From Angiostrongylus vasorum (taxonomy: Eukaryota > Nematoda > Chromadorea > Rhabditida > Metastrongylidae), in assembly GCA_018806985.1 (NCBI GenBank), contig JADANN010000461.1:620001-684000 (forward strand): 64,000 nucleotides of DNA. The letters are read 5' to 3'. Below the pieces are notes generated by a model, which saw only the letters and a program-made list of their open reading frames with translations, did not search any database and was not told the origin of the DNA. Made by a program: the position numbers and the translations under genes. Of the stretch, positions 27,273 through 35,984 are shown piece after piece. Every line of letters starts with the position of its first letter. The stretch's first letter is position 1.

Positions 27273-30012
27273 GAATGGGCGCGTGTGGCGCAGTGGTTGG
27301 AGGCGCCACTGCGACACATACGTGGAATCGATCCCCTGCGCCCATGGCTCACCAAACCTTCCATCCCTCCAGGGTCGATAAATCGGTACCAGACTTGTCT
27401 AGGAGGATAGCAGCACTGGCTCGATACATCGGTAGGCCACCGCGAGTCATTGTAAAGGCCACATATGCATTCGATCACCTCCAGACGATGCTTAATGAAG
27501 TCGAGTGCATGGCGCATCCGTCACGGATTGATCAAATCCGAAAGCTTTACCCTTTAGCCTTATGTGAAAGCCAAAGACAGGTAGTGATTCATCATTTCTA
27601 GAAAGGAACCTAACTATAGACTATGATGTTAGAACATTACTATTAGAACGAAACTAGTACAAGTCGCATAAGTAAGTCTACGCTCTTTTTTTCGTTCAAA
27701 GTATTGAATGTTCTCATTGGTAAATCATTAGGAAAACGAGTGGTGAAAAGGCGATTGAAGTCGCAGCAGAACGTCAACTGAATAGTGATTCCTAATGAAT
27801 TAAACGGTAGTTGTAAAAATGATAACAAAACCAACTGAGAACAATAACCATGTTTCTTCAGTCTATGATGAATGTTCTACATGTACATACTTGGATACTT
27901 GGATGGCCCATCATTACTTGTTGTGTGGGCCTCGGCATAATCTCCGTTTTTGCGGAGTTTTGCAAGTTCAGCCATTGTGTTTCCCTGGAATCCCAAGGTC
28001 ACAGACAAAACCTGTGCCAGGTCCTCACCACCACAGGCCGTCGCCGCCCTTGTGGATCAGAGGGGAATTTTCCACCTTTGCGACTAGCTTGATACCAGGA
28101 CGGTGGTAGATACTGGTGTTGGTTTACTCTTAGCTGGACTTCCTGATGTAAGCGTCGAACTCCCTCTCAGTTTGGGAGGACGAGCCGGGGAGACGAATCC
28201 CCCCGATGTATGTCGCAAACCCAACACCCAGGAACACCTAACCACGATGAGGCGGTAAACCGTTGTGACGTATGTGTAAACTAACTTTGTGATTTTTAGA
28301 ATGGGATCTGCACGAAATGAACAGTGTTTGATTGACGTCATTTCAAATTCACGATCATTTTATAGATGATAATATCATCTATACGTTTCTTGTATTCAAC
28401 GATTAGAATGATTCGATGTCTTCATTAGAATAAGAAAGGTAAGTGATGAAAGAATTTCAAGTCGAGCACCCAACATGTACAAAAAAGGCTACTACTTGCA
28501 GATGCCAATAATTTAGACTCCTTTAGTTCTTCGTTATCGACTACCCAACTGGAAAATTCGTCTCCAAACAGTAGATAAAGAAAACACAAAATCAAGGACA
28601 ACCGAAATTTCCTAGAAAATGGATCTACAGCTTTCAAATAGTTACGGGAAGTGGCCTTAAGCATCTTAGCTGGTCAACAGATAGCACTATTACACTTTGG
28701 CAACTACAATAATCCTTTTCGAAAACAACAAGAAAAACTAACCCATAGGATCGGAGTCTGTCGCTTCTTGACTGGCTTGTTCGGTAGGAGAAGACGTGTC
28801 TGAATGGTCTACAGAGTACTCCGATAGAGCATCTCCCTTGGCATCGAACAGTATCCGTGCGATTCCGCTACTAATATGAGCCTAAAAGGAAGGACTAAGA
28901 AAGGTGGCTATGATGTCATTCGATCATACATTCTAGAGCTCGAAACTCTATAACATTTAGAACGGACACGTCACCCTTCATTTAAGCATCGCATAAGGAC
29001 TGAAAAAAATCTGAATGACCCATTAAATTTTGACATCTTTTCCTACTATGTAGCGCTTTGGGGGGCAAGTGTAATGCAGTGGACGGAGGCGCTCTGTAAT
29101 ACATGGGATCAATCCCCGCGGCACAAGCCCACCAAGCCCTCCATCCCTCCGGGGGTCGGCAAATCGGTACCAGACCTTTCTGGGAGGATAGCAGTACTGG
29201 CTCGATACATCGGTAGGCCACCGCGAGTCATTGCAAAGGCCAGATATGCATTCAATCACCTCCCGACGATGCTTAATGAAGTCGAAGCATGGCGCATTCC
29301 TCAGAGATTGATCAACGCCGAGCTCTACCATTTTATCCTTTATGTAGCGCTTTTAAGAACTTTCTAGAACATTGTGCTATACGATACTATGAGAAAGGCC
29401 ATTCATAACTACCTAAATATGAAGCACTTTTTTCCCCCAAGACGTCTTGCACACAGTTTTAAAAATGTTTAGCATCAACTGTTATATTTGAATCAATCAA
29501 TAAGATATTAGTAGCTCAACACCACAGAGAACGACAATGACTCAAGACATTAGAAGCAAACTGATTCGAGAGAAATTATGGTCCTCGATATAATACTTCG
29601 AATCGTATTGATAAGTTCTCTACACTTCGAAGCCTACTGTACCTATAGAAAAATACATGGCTAACTCTAAATATGTAGCTATAACCTCAAAGTAACCCTA
29701 ACGTGACTCTAAAAGACATATGGCTAACCGATTTGATATCGTTCTGATGTGGAGGTCGTTCATGACAAGTCGTTTCCACGTCCGCGACCGTAGAACACAG
29801 CTGCTCCAGAACTGTCCGATTCTTTACATTTTCTTCCAGTGCTTCTCCTAAACCATAGAGGTTAGCAAACTGTGGCTATGACTAGTAGGGTTAACCATAG
29901 AAGTCAGCAAACCTTCAGTAATGCTCTTCCTAACGTCTTTGTCTGATATCACCATCAAGTTCATATCGCAGGCGTCATGGGCGACGGTAACTTGTGAGCT
30001 CATGATGTATGC
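12246..30012 (-). CDS. Multi-BEN-domain protein gene (15 exons)
   Basis: Joined on the minus strand: 30012-29913, 29847-29729, 28881-28743, 22656-22495, 21605-21455, 20727-20639, 20353-20223, 20067-19899, 18269-18136, 16553-16409, 15759-15629, 14071-13945, 13366-13116 (or its internal donor), 12746-12607, 12383-12246. All junctions keep frame except the one after the 13116 exon. From the ATG at 30003 to the stop at 13116 the product is 612 residues; with the fourth domain it would be about 700. Residues 1-250 are acidic or helical. Three domains follow at about 251-350, 351-443 and 444-529, each with a Y-A-x-x-L-x-x-x-L-F start, a YFK-DQD turn, a W(I/L)-x5-RFP helix and a W-K-x-C-x-x-A-I-N-K end. 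This layout fits the BEN family, which binds DNA and chromatin factors in the nucleus. The family call is by eye; exon structure is more certain than function. Confidence 0.66.
12607..12746 (-). CDS. BEN domain 4, first-half exon
   Basis: Acceptor gattatttttcag, donor TACAAG|GTATAGG, phase 1 in and phase 0 out. It encodes SYPFVSEEDEIECFESS and VYARSLGRLLFKDTIKMLYK, matching the Y-P, E-E, Y-A-x-x-L, L-L-F, Y-K pattern of the other first-half exons. The match in length and phase shows it belongs to the same array even though the join to the linker is out of frame by one base. Confidence 0.64.
13116..13366 (-). CDS. BEN gene linker exon, Lys/Glu/Ser-rich
   Basis: Acceptor aatcttatag, phase 1 in. 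It encodes about 82 residues of charged low-complexity sequence: SPVEKSSEKKESGKEDDEE near the start, KRASSKSRPDK in the middle and RSQTKKM before TAA at 13116. No domain is visible; it is probably disordered. A strong donor (AAAAAAAT|GTAAGC) overlaps the stop, so the exon may instead splice to 12746. From that donor the phase is 2, whereas the next exon needs phase 1. Confidence 0.6.
13945..14071 (-). CDS. BEN domain 3, second-half exon
   Basis: Acceptor tttatag, donor ATCA|GTTAGT, phase 0 in and phase 1 out. It encodes DQDAGKRNWLHDMLDHRFP and KWKSCTVAINKNMI. It is clearly homologous to the 19899-20067 exon (DQDxGKRxW, RFP, KWKxC, AINKNM). Confidence 0.7.
15629..15759 (-). CDS. BEN domain 3, first-half exon
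   Basis: Acceptor ggattttag, donor TTCAAG|GTTTGTA, phase 1 in and phase 0 out. It encodes NEYPYFPKEEEEECFRASN and VYAEAMAKLLFPDTLHLFFK. It has the same length (131 nt) and phases as the first-half exon of domain 1. Confidence 0.7.
15857..15990 (-). mobile_element. SINE A, head-truncated
   Basis: Tail half only (aaaggataaaaatgaacgg to actcgcggtggg). A second copy abuts it. Both lie in the 650-bp intron between BEN exons 16409-16553 and 15629-15759. Confidence 0.65.
15999..16281 (-). mobile_element. tRNA-derived SINE, family A
   Basis: Full copy (ataaaagataagggataaag to gcgctacatgcgc), same orientation as the truncated copy, in the BEN gene intron. Confidence 0.65.
16409..16553 (-). CDS. BEN domain 2, second-half exon (divergent)
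   Basis: Acceptor ccgtatttcag, donor GGGAAAG|GTAGGC, phase 0 in and phase 1 out. It encodes DVKLKDWLRQCIDRRF and RWKVCAAACNRNRTK. The proline of RFP is His here and A-I-N-K is A-C-N-R, so this copy is the most changed and may have lost or altered binding. The next intron is almost filled by two SINE copies. Confidence 0.66.
16930..17640 (+). mobile_element. Penelope-like element 3' fragment (GIY-YIG end)
   Basis: The open frame 17258-17563 and its continuation past a TGA encode LPFIPNQAG, MYDRICTKQNCKICPH with a CKIC knuckle, CLISCEG, then after the stop GDEYIGQMSRSL and VKQHL. This order (LP-x-I, Cys cluster, Y-I-G, R-L, E/Q-H) is the C-terminal GIY-YIG endonuclease region of Penelope-like elements. 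The stop replaces a codon just before the YIG. The piece lies in the intron between domains 2a and 2b of the BEN gene, in antisense. Broken and inactive. Confidence 0.55.
17821..17902. repeat. 41-bp tandem repeat, two copies
   Basis: tttgaagtagttatcttgtt (first 20 of 41 bases) begins at 17821 and again at 17862. Confidence 0.85.
18136..18269 (-). CDS. BEN domain 2, first-half exon
   Basis: Acceptor gacatttag, donor GATCAG|GTAAATG, phase 1 in and phase 0 out. It encodes DYKYVSAAYEEECYQKAQ and then KYAEFLSLKLFEGSWDKYFK. Unlike the other copies, the DQ dipeptide is on this side of the intron. The upstream open frame with a hydrophobic stretch (to 18441) is intron. Confidence 0.68.
18270..19898. 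other. BEN gene intron without recognised element
   Basis: Unique-looking AT-rich sequence. Open frames up to 89 codons look random. Confidence 0.4.
19899..20067 (-). CDS. BEN domain 1, second-half exon
   Basis: The boundary follows the homologous exons: acceptor aagtttaag before GACCAAGATCC, donor GAAA|GTAAGCC, phase 0 in and phase 1 out. It encodes DQDPGKRQWIHKAVDFRFP and then KWKNCSSAINKNMR. This is the closest of the four copies to the expected BEN C-terminal half (K-R, W-I, RFP, W-K-x-C, A-I-N-K). A Lys/Glu/Arg-rich tail leads to module 2. The non-standard aag acceptor is the least certain boundary in the gene. Confidence 0.68.
20223..20353 (-). CDS. BEN domain 1, first-half exon
   Basis: Acceptor ttaatttag, donor TTTAAG|GTGAATC, phase 1 in and phase 0 out. 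It encodes LTYPYISQMEEERILSSAN and then YAQNLAKVLFANTLDLYFK. Length, phases and the pattern Y-P-Y, E-E-E, Y-A-x-x-L, L-F, L-x-x-Y-F-K recur in the exons at 18136, 15629 and 12607. Confidence 0.7.
20639..20727 (-). CDS. BEN gene exon 6, KRAR and acidic patch
   Basis: Acceptor tttttag, donor GCCG|GTAAAGG, phase 2 in and phase 1 out. It encodes FSSKRARYEDDDDWADTEA and a Cys/His-containing tail. The basic KRAR next to a run of acids resembles a nuclear localisation signal beside a disordered linker. It leads directly into the first BEN module. A second donor (GGTAAGG) lies 6 nt downstream and would add two residues. Confidence 0.62.
20930..21212 (+). mobile_element. SINE A, degenerate
   Basis: ggatcgatcccgcgctcc, aaatatgcatctaatcac and aagggattgattga remain in the expected order. 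In the BEN gene intron between exons 5 and 6. Confidence 0.5.
21455..21605 (-). CDS. BEN gene exon 5, basic segment
   Basis: Acceptor tacgtttag, donor GAACG|GTAAGTG, phase 1 in and phase 2 out. It encodes a very basic region, with HIPSLTRKLGSKFLRRITNR and later RLAENRKRRETYQ. Clusters such as RKRR could serve nuclear import or nucleic-acid contact (inference). Confidence 0.65.
22495..22656 (-). CDS. BEN gene exon 4, helical segment
   Basis: Acceptor tatatttcag, donor GAAG|GTTAG, phase 1 in and out. The translation contains EFFREVLVNVIRETDLDIAR followed by LKNRKDMFQQLY, a long amphipathic helix that could form a coiled coil. Helical N-terminal parts are common in BEN proteins (family knowledge). 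An ATG lies five codons into the exon but is probably not the start, because the frame joins cleanly to exon 3. Confidence 0.65.
23098..23412. repeat. Family B repeat, opposite orientation
   Basis: cccactgatccacaaggg, atcaataccaggatccacca and gggccatccaagtatcc. In the BEN gene intron. Confidence 0.6.
24883..25161 (-). mobile_element. tRNA-derived SINE, family A
   Basis: Well conserved; ggataaagctctcggcg tail, body and head all present. It lies in the 6.1-kb BEN gene intron and adjoins a family F repeat. Confidence 0.72.
25200..25605. repeat. Repeat family F, beside a SINE
   Basis: gtgctttagtggttgtga, ccaaattactggtcaatgaa, cgattagctatcgaacga and actgaactgaaaatggcca in order. Matches 50875-51280. 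Confidence 0.55.
25682..25945 (+). mobile_element. SINE A, degenerate
   Basis: gcatagcgtggtgattg, ttgaatcgatcccgcaac, attggtaccagactgtcc and atccaatcacctctacga. Confidence 0.5.
26225..26490 (+). repeat. Repeat family D
   Basis: tgtggcttcggctactgc, tttcatcttgaatgtcg and tcccgatcccggaggga. Matches 59822-60042. Its end resembles part of the SINE A body. Confidence 0.5.
26774..26822. repeat. TA-rich simple repeat
   Basis: Imperfect atatat/acatat tract, about 50 bases. Confidence 0.8.
26832..27203. repeat. Family B repeat, opposite orientation
   Basis: Starts gcgcatcatcgtgattggg, contains gggggattcatccccc and ends cagtccaagtatcc, next to the TA microsatellite. Confidence 0.62.
27207..27267. repeat. 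(TA)n microsatellite
   Basis: About 60 bases of pure ta between a family B copy and a SINE A copy. Confidence 0.9.
27277..27556 (+). mobile_element. tRNA-derived SINE, family A
   Basis: GGGCGCGTGTGGCGCAGTGG contains a perfect pol III A box (TGGCGCAGTGG), followed about 40 bases later by GGAATCGATCC. A 60-bp TA run precedes it. Confidence 0.75.
27888..28267. repeat. Family B repeat, long copy
   Basis: Starts atacttggatacttggatgg and ends cgatgaggcggtaaaccgttg. Complete. Confidence 0.65.
28743..28881 (-). CDS. BEN gene exon 3, acidic Ser/Thr segment
   Basis: Acceptor ccttttag, donor ATGG|GTTAG, phase 0 in and phase 1 out. It encodes AHISSGIARILFDAKG and then a Ser/Thr/Glu/Asp-rich tail (SDTSSPTEQASQEATDSD), probably disordered. 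The next intron is 6.1 kb and full of repeats. Confidence 0.6.
29061..29341 (+). mobile_element. tRNA-derived SINE, family A
   Basis: Head gtaatgcagtggacgg, full body, tail ttttatcctttat. In the BEN gene intron between exons 2 and 3. Confidence 0.68.
29729..29847 (-). CDS. BEN gene exon 2
   Basis: Acceptor tggtttag, donor TCG|GTTAGCC, phase 1 in and phase 0 out. It encodes GEALEENVKNRTVLEQL followed by a CSTVADVETTCHE stretch. The first half looks helical. No known domain was recognised. Confidence 0.55.
29913..30012 (-). CDS. BEN gene exon 1, start codon exon
   Basis: The acceptor ttatcttag is followed by GCATACATC and then ATG at 30003, giving MSSQVTVAHDACDMNL and an acidic SDKDVRKSITE tail. 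It ends in phase 1 at GAAG|GTTTGC. A 9-nt leader between an acceptor and the first ATG is what a spliced-leader trans-spliced worm mRNA looks like, so I take this as the first coding exon. An upstream cis-spliced exon cannot be excluded, because the frame stays open back to the acceptor. Confidence 0.55.
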
Positions 30013-30024
30013 CTAAGATAAACT
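30004..30024 (-). promoter_or_regulatory. Putative spliced-leader acceptor of the BEN gene
   Basis: tttatcttag on the minus strand, directly 5' of a 9-base leader and ATG. SL trans-splicing at such sites is general in nematodes; use here is inferred. Confidence 0.35.
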
Positions 30025-33000
30025 ATTCTAAACCCAATGATTTAAGATCAGAACAAGAACGAAAGTATAAAGTCGTAACACGGTTCGAAACCAAAGTCAC
30101 GAACCAACGGTAGATTCGCATAGTGTTGGTTATCCTCTTTAAGATACCAAACCTAATCAAATCTCATTAGTGCTAACATAAGAAGTCCAAGGGCAGAGTA
30201 CTGGTCATTGTAAACCTCTTTACATTACAGATGCTAAAAGACGTTATGCTATGATATCCGAATTCCAGAGAAGTCGCTCTGCGTGAAAAACATAACGGAT
30301 ACTCCATCTATGACCTCAGAAATATTCTTCATCAGAGGTCAGAAGTAAAGGTTCTCCCACTTATGATGTTGTGGGTTGGATAAGCGATGGAAACCAATGG
30401 AACAAGAAAGTATAAGCCAGAAGTGAAAAATGTGGTAATTCAACATCCTTAGATACTTCAGTACTCCACAAGATGGTGATCCTGTTGAATGGTATTGAAT
30501 ACATTGCCATCCAGAAGTGAACGCAAATCTTACGCCACGCAAGACAATACCCAGAAGCGATTTTTCGCAATTGAGAAAAGTCCAGAGGTACTCCTACAAA
30601 ACAGAAGAAAGTCTAGAGTCAGGGAGACTCGCGAGACCATAAAAACAACCGGAGTGGAGTCTAGATGGAGGCCCATACCAAAGGATAAGCATCTGAGTCA
30701 TACTTCATGACTACGCTGAGGACCACCATCGGCGAAGGATGTTCCTCCAGCTGCTATCGGACATACTACACCAGCAATCAGAAGCGAAACTGCTGCAGAC
30801 AAGATAACTCGACGAGGAAGTTCCGACCTAAAACGTTAACCCTAGGCACAAAAGTGTGGAAAACTGTGGTTATCGCAGCGGTACCGGTAGTCTAATAGTT
30901 AGATGGAGAGGCTTCCTGTCTGCACCGCGGCACCGAAACATCCTTTATGAGATCTCAGTCATAAAGACTTCGTTTACGATATGAAGACCCTCTTGATAGC
31001 CTAATTATAGCTACGTCGTCTCACGAGTAAAGGTGTGGGCAAAATCTTATCATGAAATTGAAGAAGCTGAGATAACCCATCCAAAATGTTCCAGATCACT
31101 CCAGATAAAGGCGTATAGCGTACGGAGTAACCTAAGGAGACCATTAGAGAGGTTGCGGTGACGTCGAAGCTCCAGCAACGTCCTCTTGTCGGAATGTCAA
31201 CAAAGCACGTGCTCTCCACCGAACTTTGGCATTTGTTCTTCGGAAGAAACTTACTCCACATCGACCCTGTGAGCTCTAAGGGGCCACATCATCAATTGAT
31301 GACCATGGATTCGCTCCAAGACTTGAGAAGAACTTGCTGGAATTCGGTGTAGAGGAGTGGAAGGTGGTGGGTAGAGCGGCGGCGGCGGTTATCGCGGGGC
31401 CGCCGGAAAATCAATACCAGAGAAGCACCGCCCCCGAGGGACACCACCACTCCACCGGCACCGTTACCGCCAACGGACCACCGCCATTAGGGTCAACGGC
31501 ATAGCTGACCTGGGTTTTATGTTTGACTAAAGCTCTTCGAGCTGGCCACGAAACTGAAAGAAGACCTAGTTAGCAAGTAGTGTTCTAGTGTCTGAACCAC
31601 ATCTCTGCTATGTGGCAGCGACATCCACGAGCTGCATCGAAAACAAAATTAGCCTAGGTAGCGTGTAGGTCGTCCACAGGTGCGCGTGTCCACAAACATC
31701 TATTTCTGGGCAGTAACTATGTTACAACCGAAATTATTAAGTATTAAGTGGAAACCAGTTAGTCCCGTGAACGAACTGATGCGAATTGAGACGAAGCACA
31801 TGCTATACCACAATCCAAGGAGATCACCCACAAACGACTGAACTGGGAGGAGCAGTAAATTTTCGACGAATTCGAGTCTAACGAGTGCAACTTGATGCAT
31901 TGTGATCGTTGTTGACCGGCTGTTCCTAGATATTCACAAAACTGCAGTTTTCGAGCGAACTGCACACATTAACGACCAATCCAGAGCAGCAAGGTTATGA
32001 TCCATAAGGAACTGGCCATCGTTTGGAGATCACACCGTCCACTGATGACTGCATCCGGCTGAATTCGGAAGTTTTCTGAGCAATTCTAGCATACTATATT
32101 TCCAACATATTTCTCCACTGCTCCTTAGAATCTGCTCAACGCTATCAGTAAGGTCTAGGAATTCAGATCTGAGTTTGATGAGGAAAATGGCTGGATAGGC
32201 TGAATGGACTGAGTTGTTCGCACAAAGAATCGCTAGCAATATTTCTGTTTTGTATTGGCGTCCTGAATAATGAACACTGTGCTGTAAGTTGAAAGAACGA
32301 ATGGACTCTCTCTTTCGAACGAGATTTATTAAGATACTAGCTATAGGTGGAGAAGGTAAAGTTCATTGCATTTACTGAACATTGTAGAGAAAATGTGTAT
32401 GAATTGTATATTGGTCATTTCGTCCAAACAACGGAAGAACAAGTATTTTGTTCACTGCTAGTATATTATTGCATACTTTCGTAGACCGACTTTTCCAACT
32501 TCCGAAACGAAGACATCTTTTGCTAGAATTCTTCGATCCATAGATTCCTCGATATGATGTTTGCCACCTTCAACACCTCTCATTCAGTAGTGCGGGACGT
32601 TCATTTTAATAGCTAAAAAAGCAAGAATGCAGAATAATGGGAGGAGAATCCGTCTCAGTTTTCCTCTCTGGTCCGTCATTATATTCTATTTGTACGTCCG
32701 TATTCAGTTTATCCTCCTTTTTTTTGTATTCTTCGGTCTGTCTAATACTACGCCATGTGTCTTCCTGTTGGCAGATTCTAGAGTTTATTCGCTTATTTCG
32801 ACATCTCTGTGAAGTTCGCTTTCATCTATTTGTCCAGAAAAAATTAGAAATCATATCTGCTCTAGATTTTTATGCTAGATTGTTTTCTAAAGTAAATTCC
32901 GCTTCAAAGTTTCCAGTTATCGTCTCAATGGATCTGGTTCAACACTCTCCCACCTGTTCTGGATTATTTTCGTGTATTGATATTTCTAAAAATTAAATCT

Positions 33001-33379
33001 GAAGTCGACTGACTTTAAAGGAATTCCACCGGCTTTTGGTCACATGGTGGTTGTAGGTGAAGAGTAGAATACTTCGAGAGGTTTCCTTTTGGGGTTTCTT
33101 CGCAAACTTGTGCCTAATTTGTTCTAATCAGTTTTCAGTAGCATAAATCAGTACATAAAAGTTTTCATGTCAAATAGAACCGACGTGTTGTTGCTGTTAG
33201 AACCAGTTGCTTGAACAGTACGATATGAACAGACATACGAGACGGTAGCGATTCTCATAGGTACGGATTAAATTAGTACGTGATCTTGAGGCTCGCACCG
33301 CCTCCGCGTTACTCTATGAACTCCTAGGTTTTTCAGGGAAGAAAAAACTCAAAAACCTCAAATAAGTCTAGGAACATTC
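30013..33379. other. Region between the BEN gene and its minus-strand neighbour
   Basis: Contains the presumed BEN gene promoter, which I cannot locate. A GC-rich patch at 31370-31500 has a cggcggcggcgg run. Open frames at 30489-30895 and 32637-32996 are unrecognised. Confidence 0.35.
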
Positions 33380-33504
33380 TTAATTCGAAGCCACCAAGCG
33401 ATTATAGATCAGATCTGTGTGAGGGAATTCCGGTTTTGCTTTGTTGACGGCCTCTTCACGGGTTCGAGATAATTCGTTAAAGTCATCGGTGAATGAAGGG
33501 TCAT
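33380..33504 (-). CDS. Last exon of an unidentified neighbouring gene
   Basis: Acceptor cgatttcag, phase 1 in, stop TAA at 33380. It encodes DDPSFTDDFNELSRTREEAV and PEFPHTDLIYNRLVASN-stop, 40 residues with protein-like composition and no recognised domain. It lies 3.4 kb upstream of the BEN gene on the same strand, too far for a usual worm operon. The preceding exons were not identified. Confidence 0.45.
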
Positions 33505-33949
33505 CTGAAATCGAAATCCTTAAAACTAACACCATGGTGATTCTGGTAAGTGCTTACAAATATTCTGCACTGGTAAATTAATGTTTCCTGGCGACGAAGT
33601 TCACTTTTATAGAGTGGTTTAGGAGACCCTGATATGTCCTGACATCATTGGTACTCGATCCATCAATGTTAGCGACATGAATAAACCATTTTCTTGTTGT
33701 TGTTTTTTCCTCCGATTGATCTCCACTGTCCTCTCCTGTTTGCATTCCCTGCCTTCCTTTCTTTTCTCTTCTCTTTTTTATTGTCTTGTTAGTTGCGAAT
33801 TTACTGACTTACTCGCCTTTACAATTGATTTTTTTTGTCCTTTAATATCCACTGACAACTTGTCCTTGGCTTCTGATTCTACCAAATGGCTGGTTTTGCT
33901 CTGATGTCTAGTTCATTAGAGCTTAAACGACAAATCTTGTAAACCGTTA

Positions 33950-34130
33950 GTAGTCTAGGAATCCTCTAGGATGTGCATTCGACTCCAGTAAGCATAATAG
34001 AGGTGATCAACTTATAGAGTTTCTTGTAGTGGTCTATGATTTATCAAGTCATTGTTTTTGTCCTCTCAGAGAAGTCAGGTGCCAGTTTGTCGAGCCCGAA
34101 GGGATTGAGGTTTAGTTAGCCGAGGGCGTC
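33950..34130 (-). mobile_element. SINE A, degenerate
   Basis: tgtgcattcgactcc, aagcataatagaggtgat and agaagtcaggtgccagtttg. Confidence 0.42.
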
Positions 34131-34344
34131 AGCTTATACCGTAATTCTGTTGTCTTAATCTCTTTTGGAACCGATCAGCTTCAGAGCGTACACCACACTG
34201 TTGCCTAATGAAACAATGTTCAACTATTGAGGTGTGGTGTGTTTTTGTAAAGATCCCAACTACCGCGCCTATAAAAAGTGTAAACATTTTCGATAGACCA
34301 CATGAGTGCACCAACCAAAATCAATATCTTTTTCAGAGTGTTGA

Positions 34345-34600
34345 TCTTATACGAGGTTGATACAAATTTTTATTCAGCCAACGTTTCGACGTCTTCTTCT
34401 TCTTCTTCAGAGCCGGATTGATTGGAGTCTATTGTCCACAGATGTTTGCCTTTTCGGCTTTTTCGTGGCTTGTCGGCTTGTTCTGGCTATTCGTAGTCTT
34501 ATCCGGTCGTACGTTACTCGAAAAAAAATCCAAACAACCTTCTGTAGGCTGAACGGTTTGAAAGGGTGTTGATTATTCATGCTAAGACTAAACGATGGTC
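34345..34600. repeat. Family E element, partial
   Basis: Contains acgaggttgatacaaa, ttcagccaacgtttcgac, gtcttcttcttcttcagag and ctattgtccacagatg, the same order as other family E copies. Confidence 0.5.
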
Positions 34601-34799
34601 GGCTTTGAAAAGCATCGAGCATAATTTTTTTTTAGACAAAATGACGTACTTAGTTGATCACAGTGTTCCACTTAATCCAGTTCGATGATGCGAAAGCTTT
34701 TTCGGGTCTCGTGAGAACGGACTGCTCTAGTATTTGGAAAACCTACACCAAAACTGGATTCGACACGGTTACGGTTATATCAAATTAACTCAGCAGGAT

Positions 34800-35061
34800 G
34801 GGCGCGTGTGGCGCAATGGTTGGAGGAGACACATGGAATCGATCCCCCCGCCAAGTCCTCCATCCCTCCATCCCTCCGGGGTCGGAAAATTGCTACCGGA
34901 CTTGGTAGGACAGCAGCACTGGCTCTATACATCAGTAGATCACCGCGAATCTCTCTAAAATGTAAAGGCCAGATATGCCTTCAATCACCTCCAAACGATG
35001 CTCAATGAAGTCGAATGCATGGCGCATCCCTCAGCGATTGATCAACGCCGAGAGCTTTATC
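34800..35061 (+). mobile_element. SINE A with head deletion
   Basis: ggcgcgtgtggcgcaatgg is followed directly by agacacatggaatcgatc, so part of the region between the A and B boxes is missing. Confidence 0.65.
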
Positions 35062-35318
35062 GTTTTTTTCATTTTAACTCAGCAGGAGTATTTCTGAAAA
35101 ATAGTTGCTCCCTCGAATAACTAAGAGTTACTAGTAGCGACTAGAACATATCTATTCATGGAAAGAAATTGTTTTAATGACTGAAACTAACATTGATTGA
35201 GTGATCCATATGAATGCTAGCTGTCTTACACTTTTAAGCGGGATTGCTTTGAGCTGGAAAATAACAGTTTTTTCCTGTGTTTTCCACATTTCTGATCTGC
35301 TTAGTTCATATTTTCCAG

Positions 35319-35966
35319 TAAAGTTCAATAGTGTCTATAAGGTTTTTTGAGATTGACCTAAGAATGATCAACTATCCCACCTGGATTAGCGGCTTGAGCA
35401 CAATATTCTCTACTGAAGGCTACAGGTGATCATTGACTACGGAATGATGCTTAGTCGCTTATCACCTGTCACTACTAACCTCGTTAATCAAATGACTCAA
35501 GCAACAATCAGCGGAATCTCTTACCATGATTTAAATTTCTCCAGTGGACTTCACTCCATTGAGAAACACAAACAGCAAAGCGGTTATGGTATGAAGCCTT
35601 TTATTTTTACTGTTCTGTGACAGGAGGATAGCTCACTAACTTCTGTCGTAGGTCTTGATGTATTGGTGGAAGACCTGCTGAGCCCTCCTGGAACAGAAGC
35701 TGGTGAGGCTCACATAGTGGATGCAAATTCGAGCTTTTTCTAATCTATTACTCATGATCGTTTTTGATCCAAATTCAACGCCTTTCCTTTTATTTGCAGT
35801 CGCGTTACAGTGCCTCGTACTACTGCCTCGAGATCCTTCACATTCAGGAATCTATGGAATAGTGATATATATGGCAATGATAATGCTAATAATAATCATG
35901 GTGCTAATGATAACACTCACCTGTATCAGCTGCTCTCTCGTCGATCATCGGGTGTGCGGATGCTAA
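35319..35966 (+). CDS. Unrecognised + strand gene, exon cluster
   Basis: Exons: 35319-35341 (acceptor tattttccag, 23 nt, tentative), 35426-35588 (donor TATG|GTATGA), 35652-35702 (acceptor gtcgtag, donor GCTG|GTGAGG), then a last exon from 35800 or 35811. Phases agree throughout. The readable part includes DYGMMLSRLSPVTTNLVNQM, SYHDLNFSSGLHSIEKHKQQ and LDVLVEDLLSPPGTEA, with no recognised domain. From acceptor 35800 the end is a membrane helix (MAMIMLIIIMVLMITL) and a Cys-rich tail with stop at 35964-35966. From 35811 it is polar and Asn-rich and would need a donor near 35947. It may be an upstream part of the 55.9 kb EGF gene or a separate gene. Confidence 0.4.
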
Positions 35967-35984
35967 TAAATCTGATATTTCTTC

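Noticed and set aside
27277..27350. tRNA gene at the SINE A head
   Set aside because: A and B boxes are present, but the stems do not form and the unit is repeated with a non-tRNA body.
27120..27517. Tyr/Ile repeat open frames of 96-134 codons
   Set aside because: They are read-through of the TA microsatellite and flanking repeats.
32637..32996. 119-codon + strand frame
   Set aside because: Pyrimidine-rich sequence gives hydrophobic/Ser-rich text by chance; no start context, splice sites or motif.
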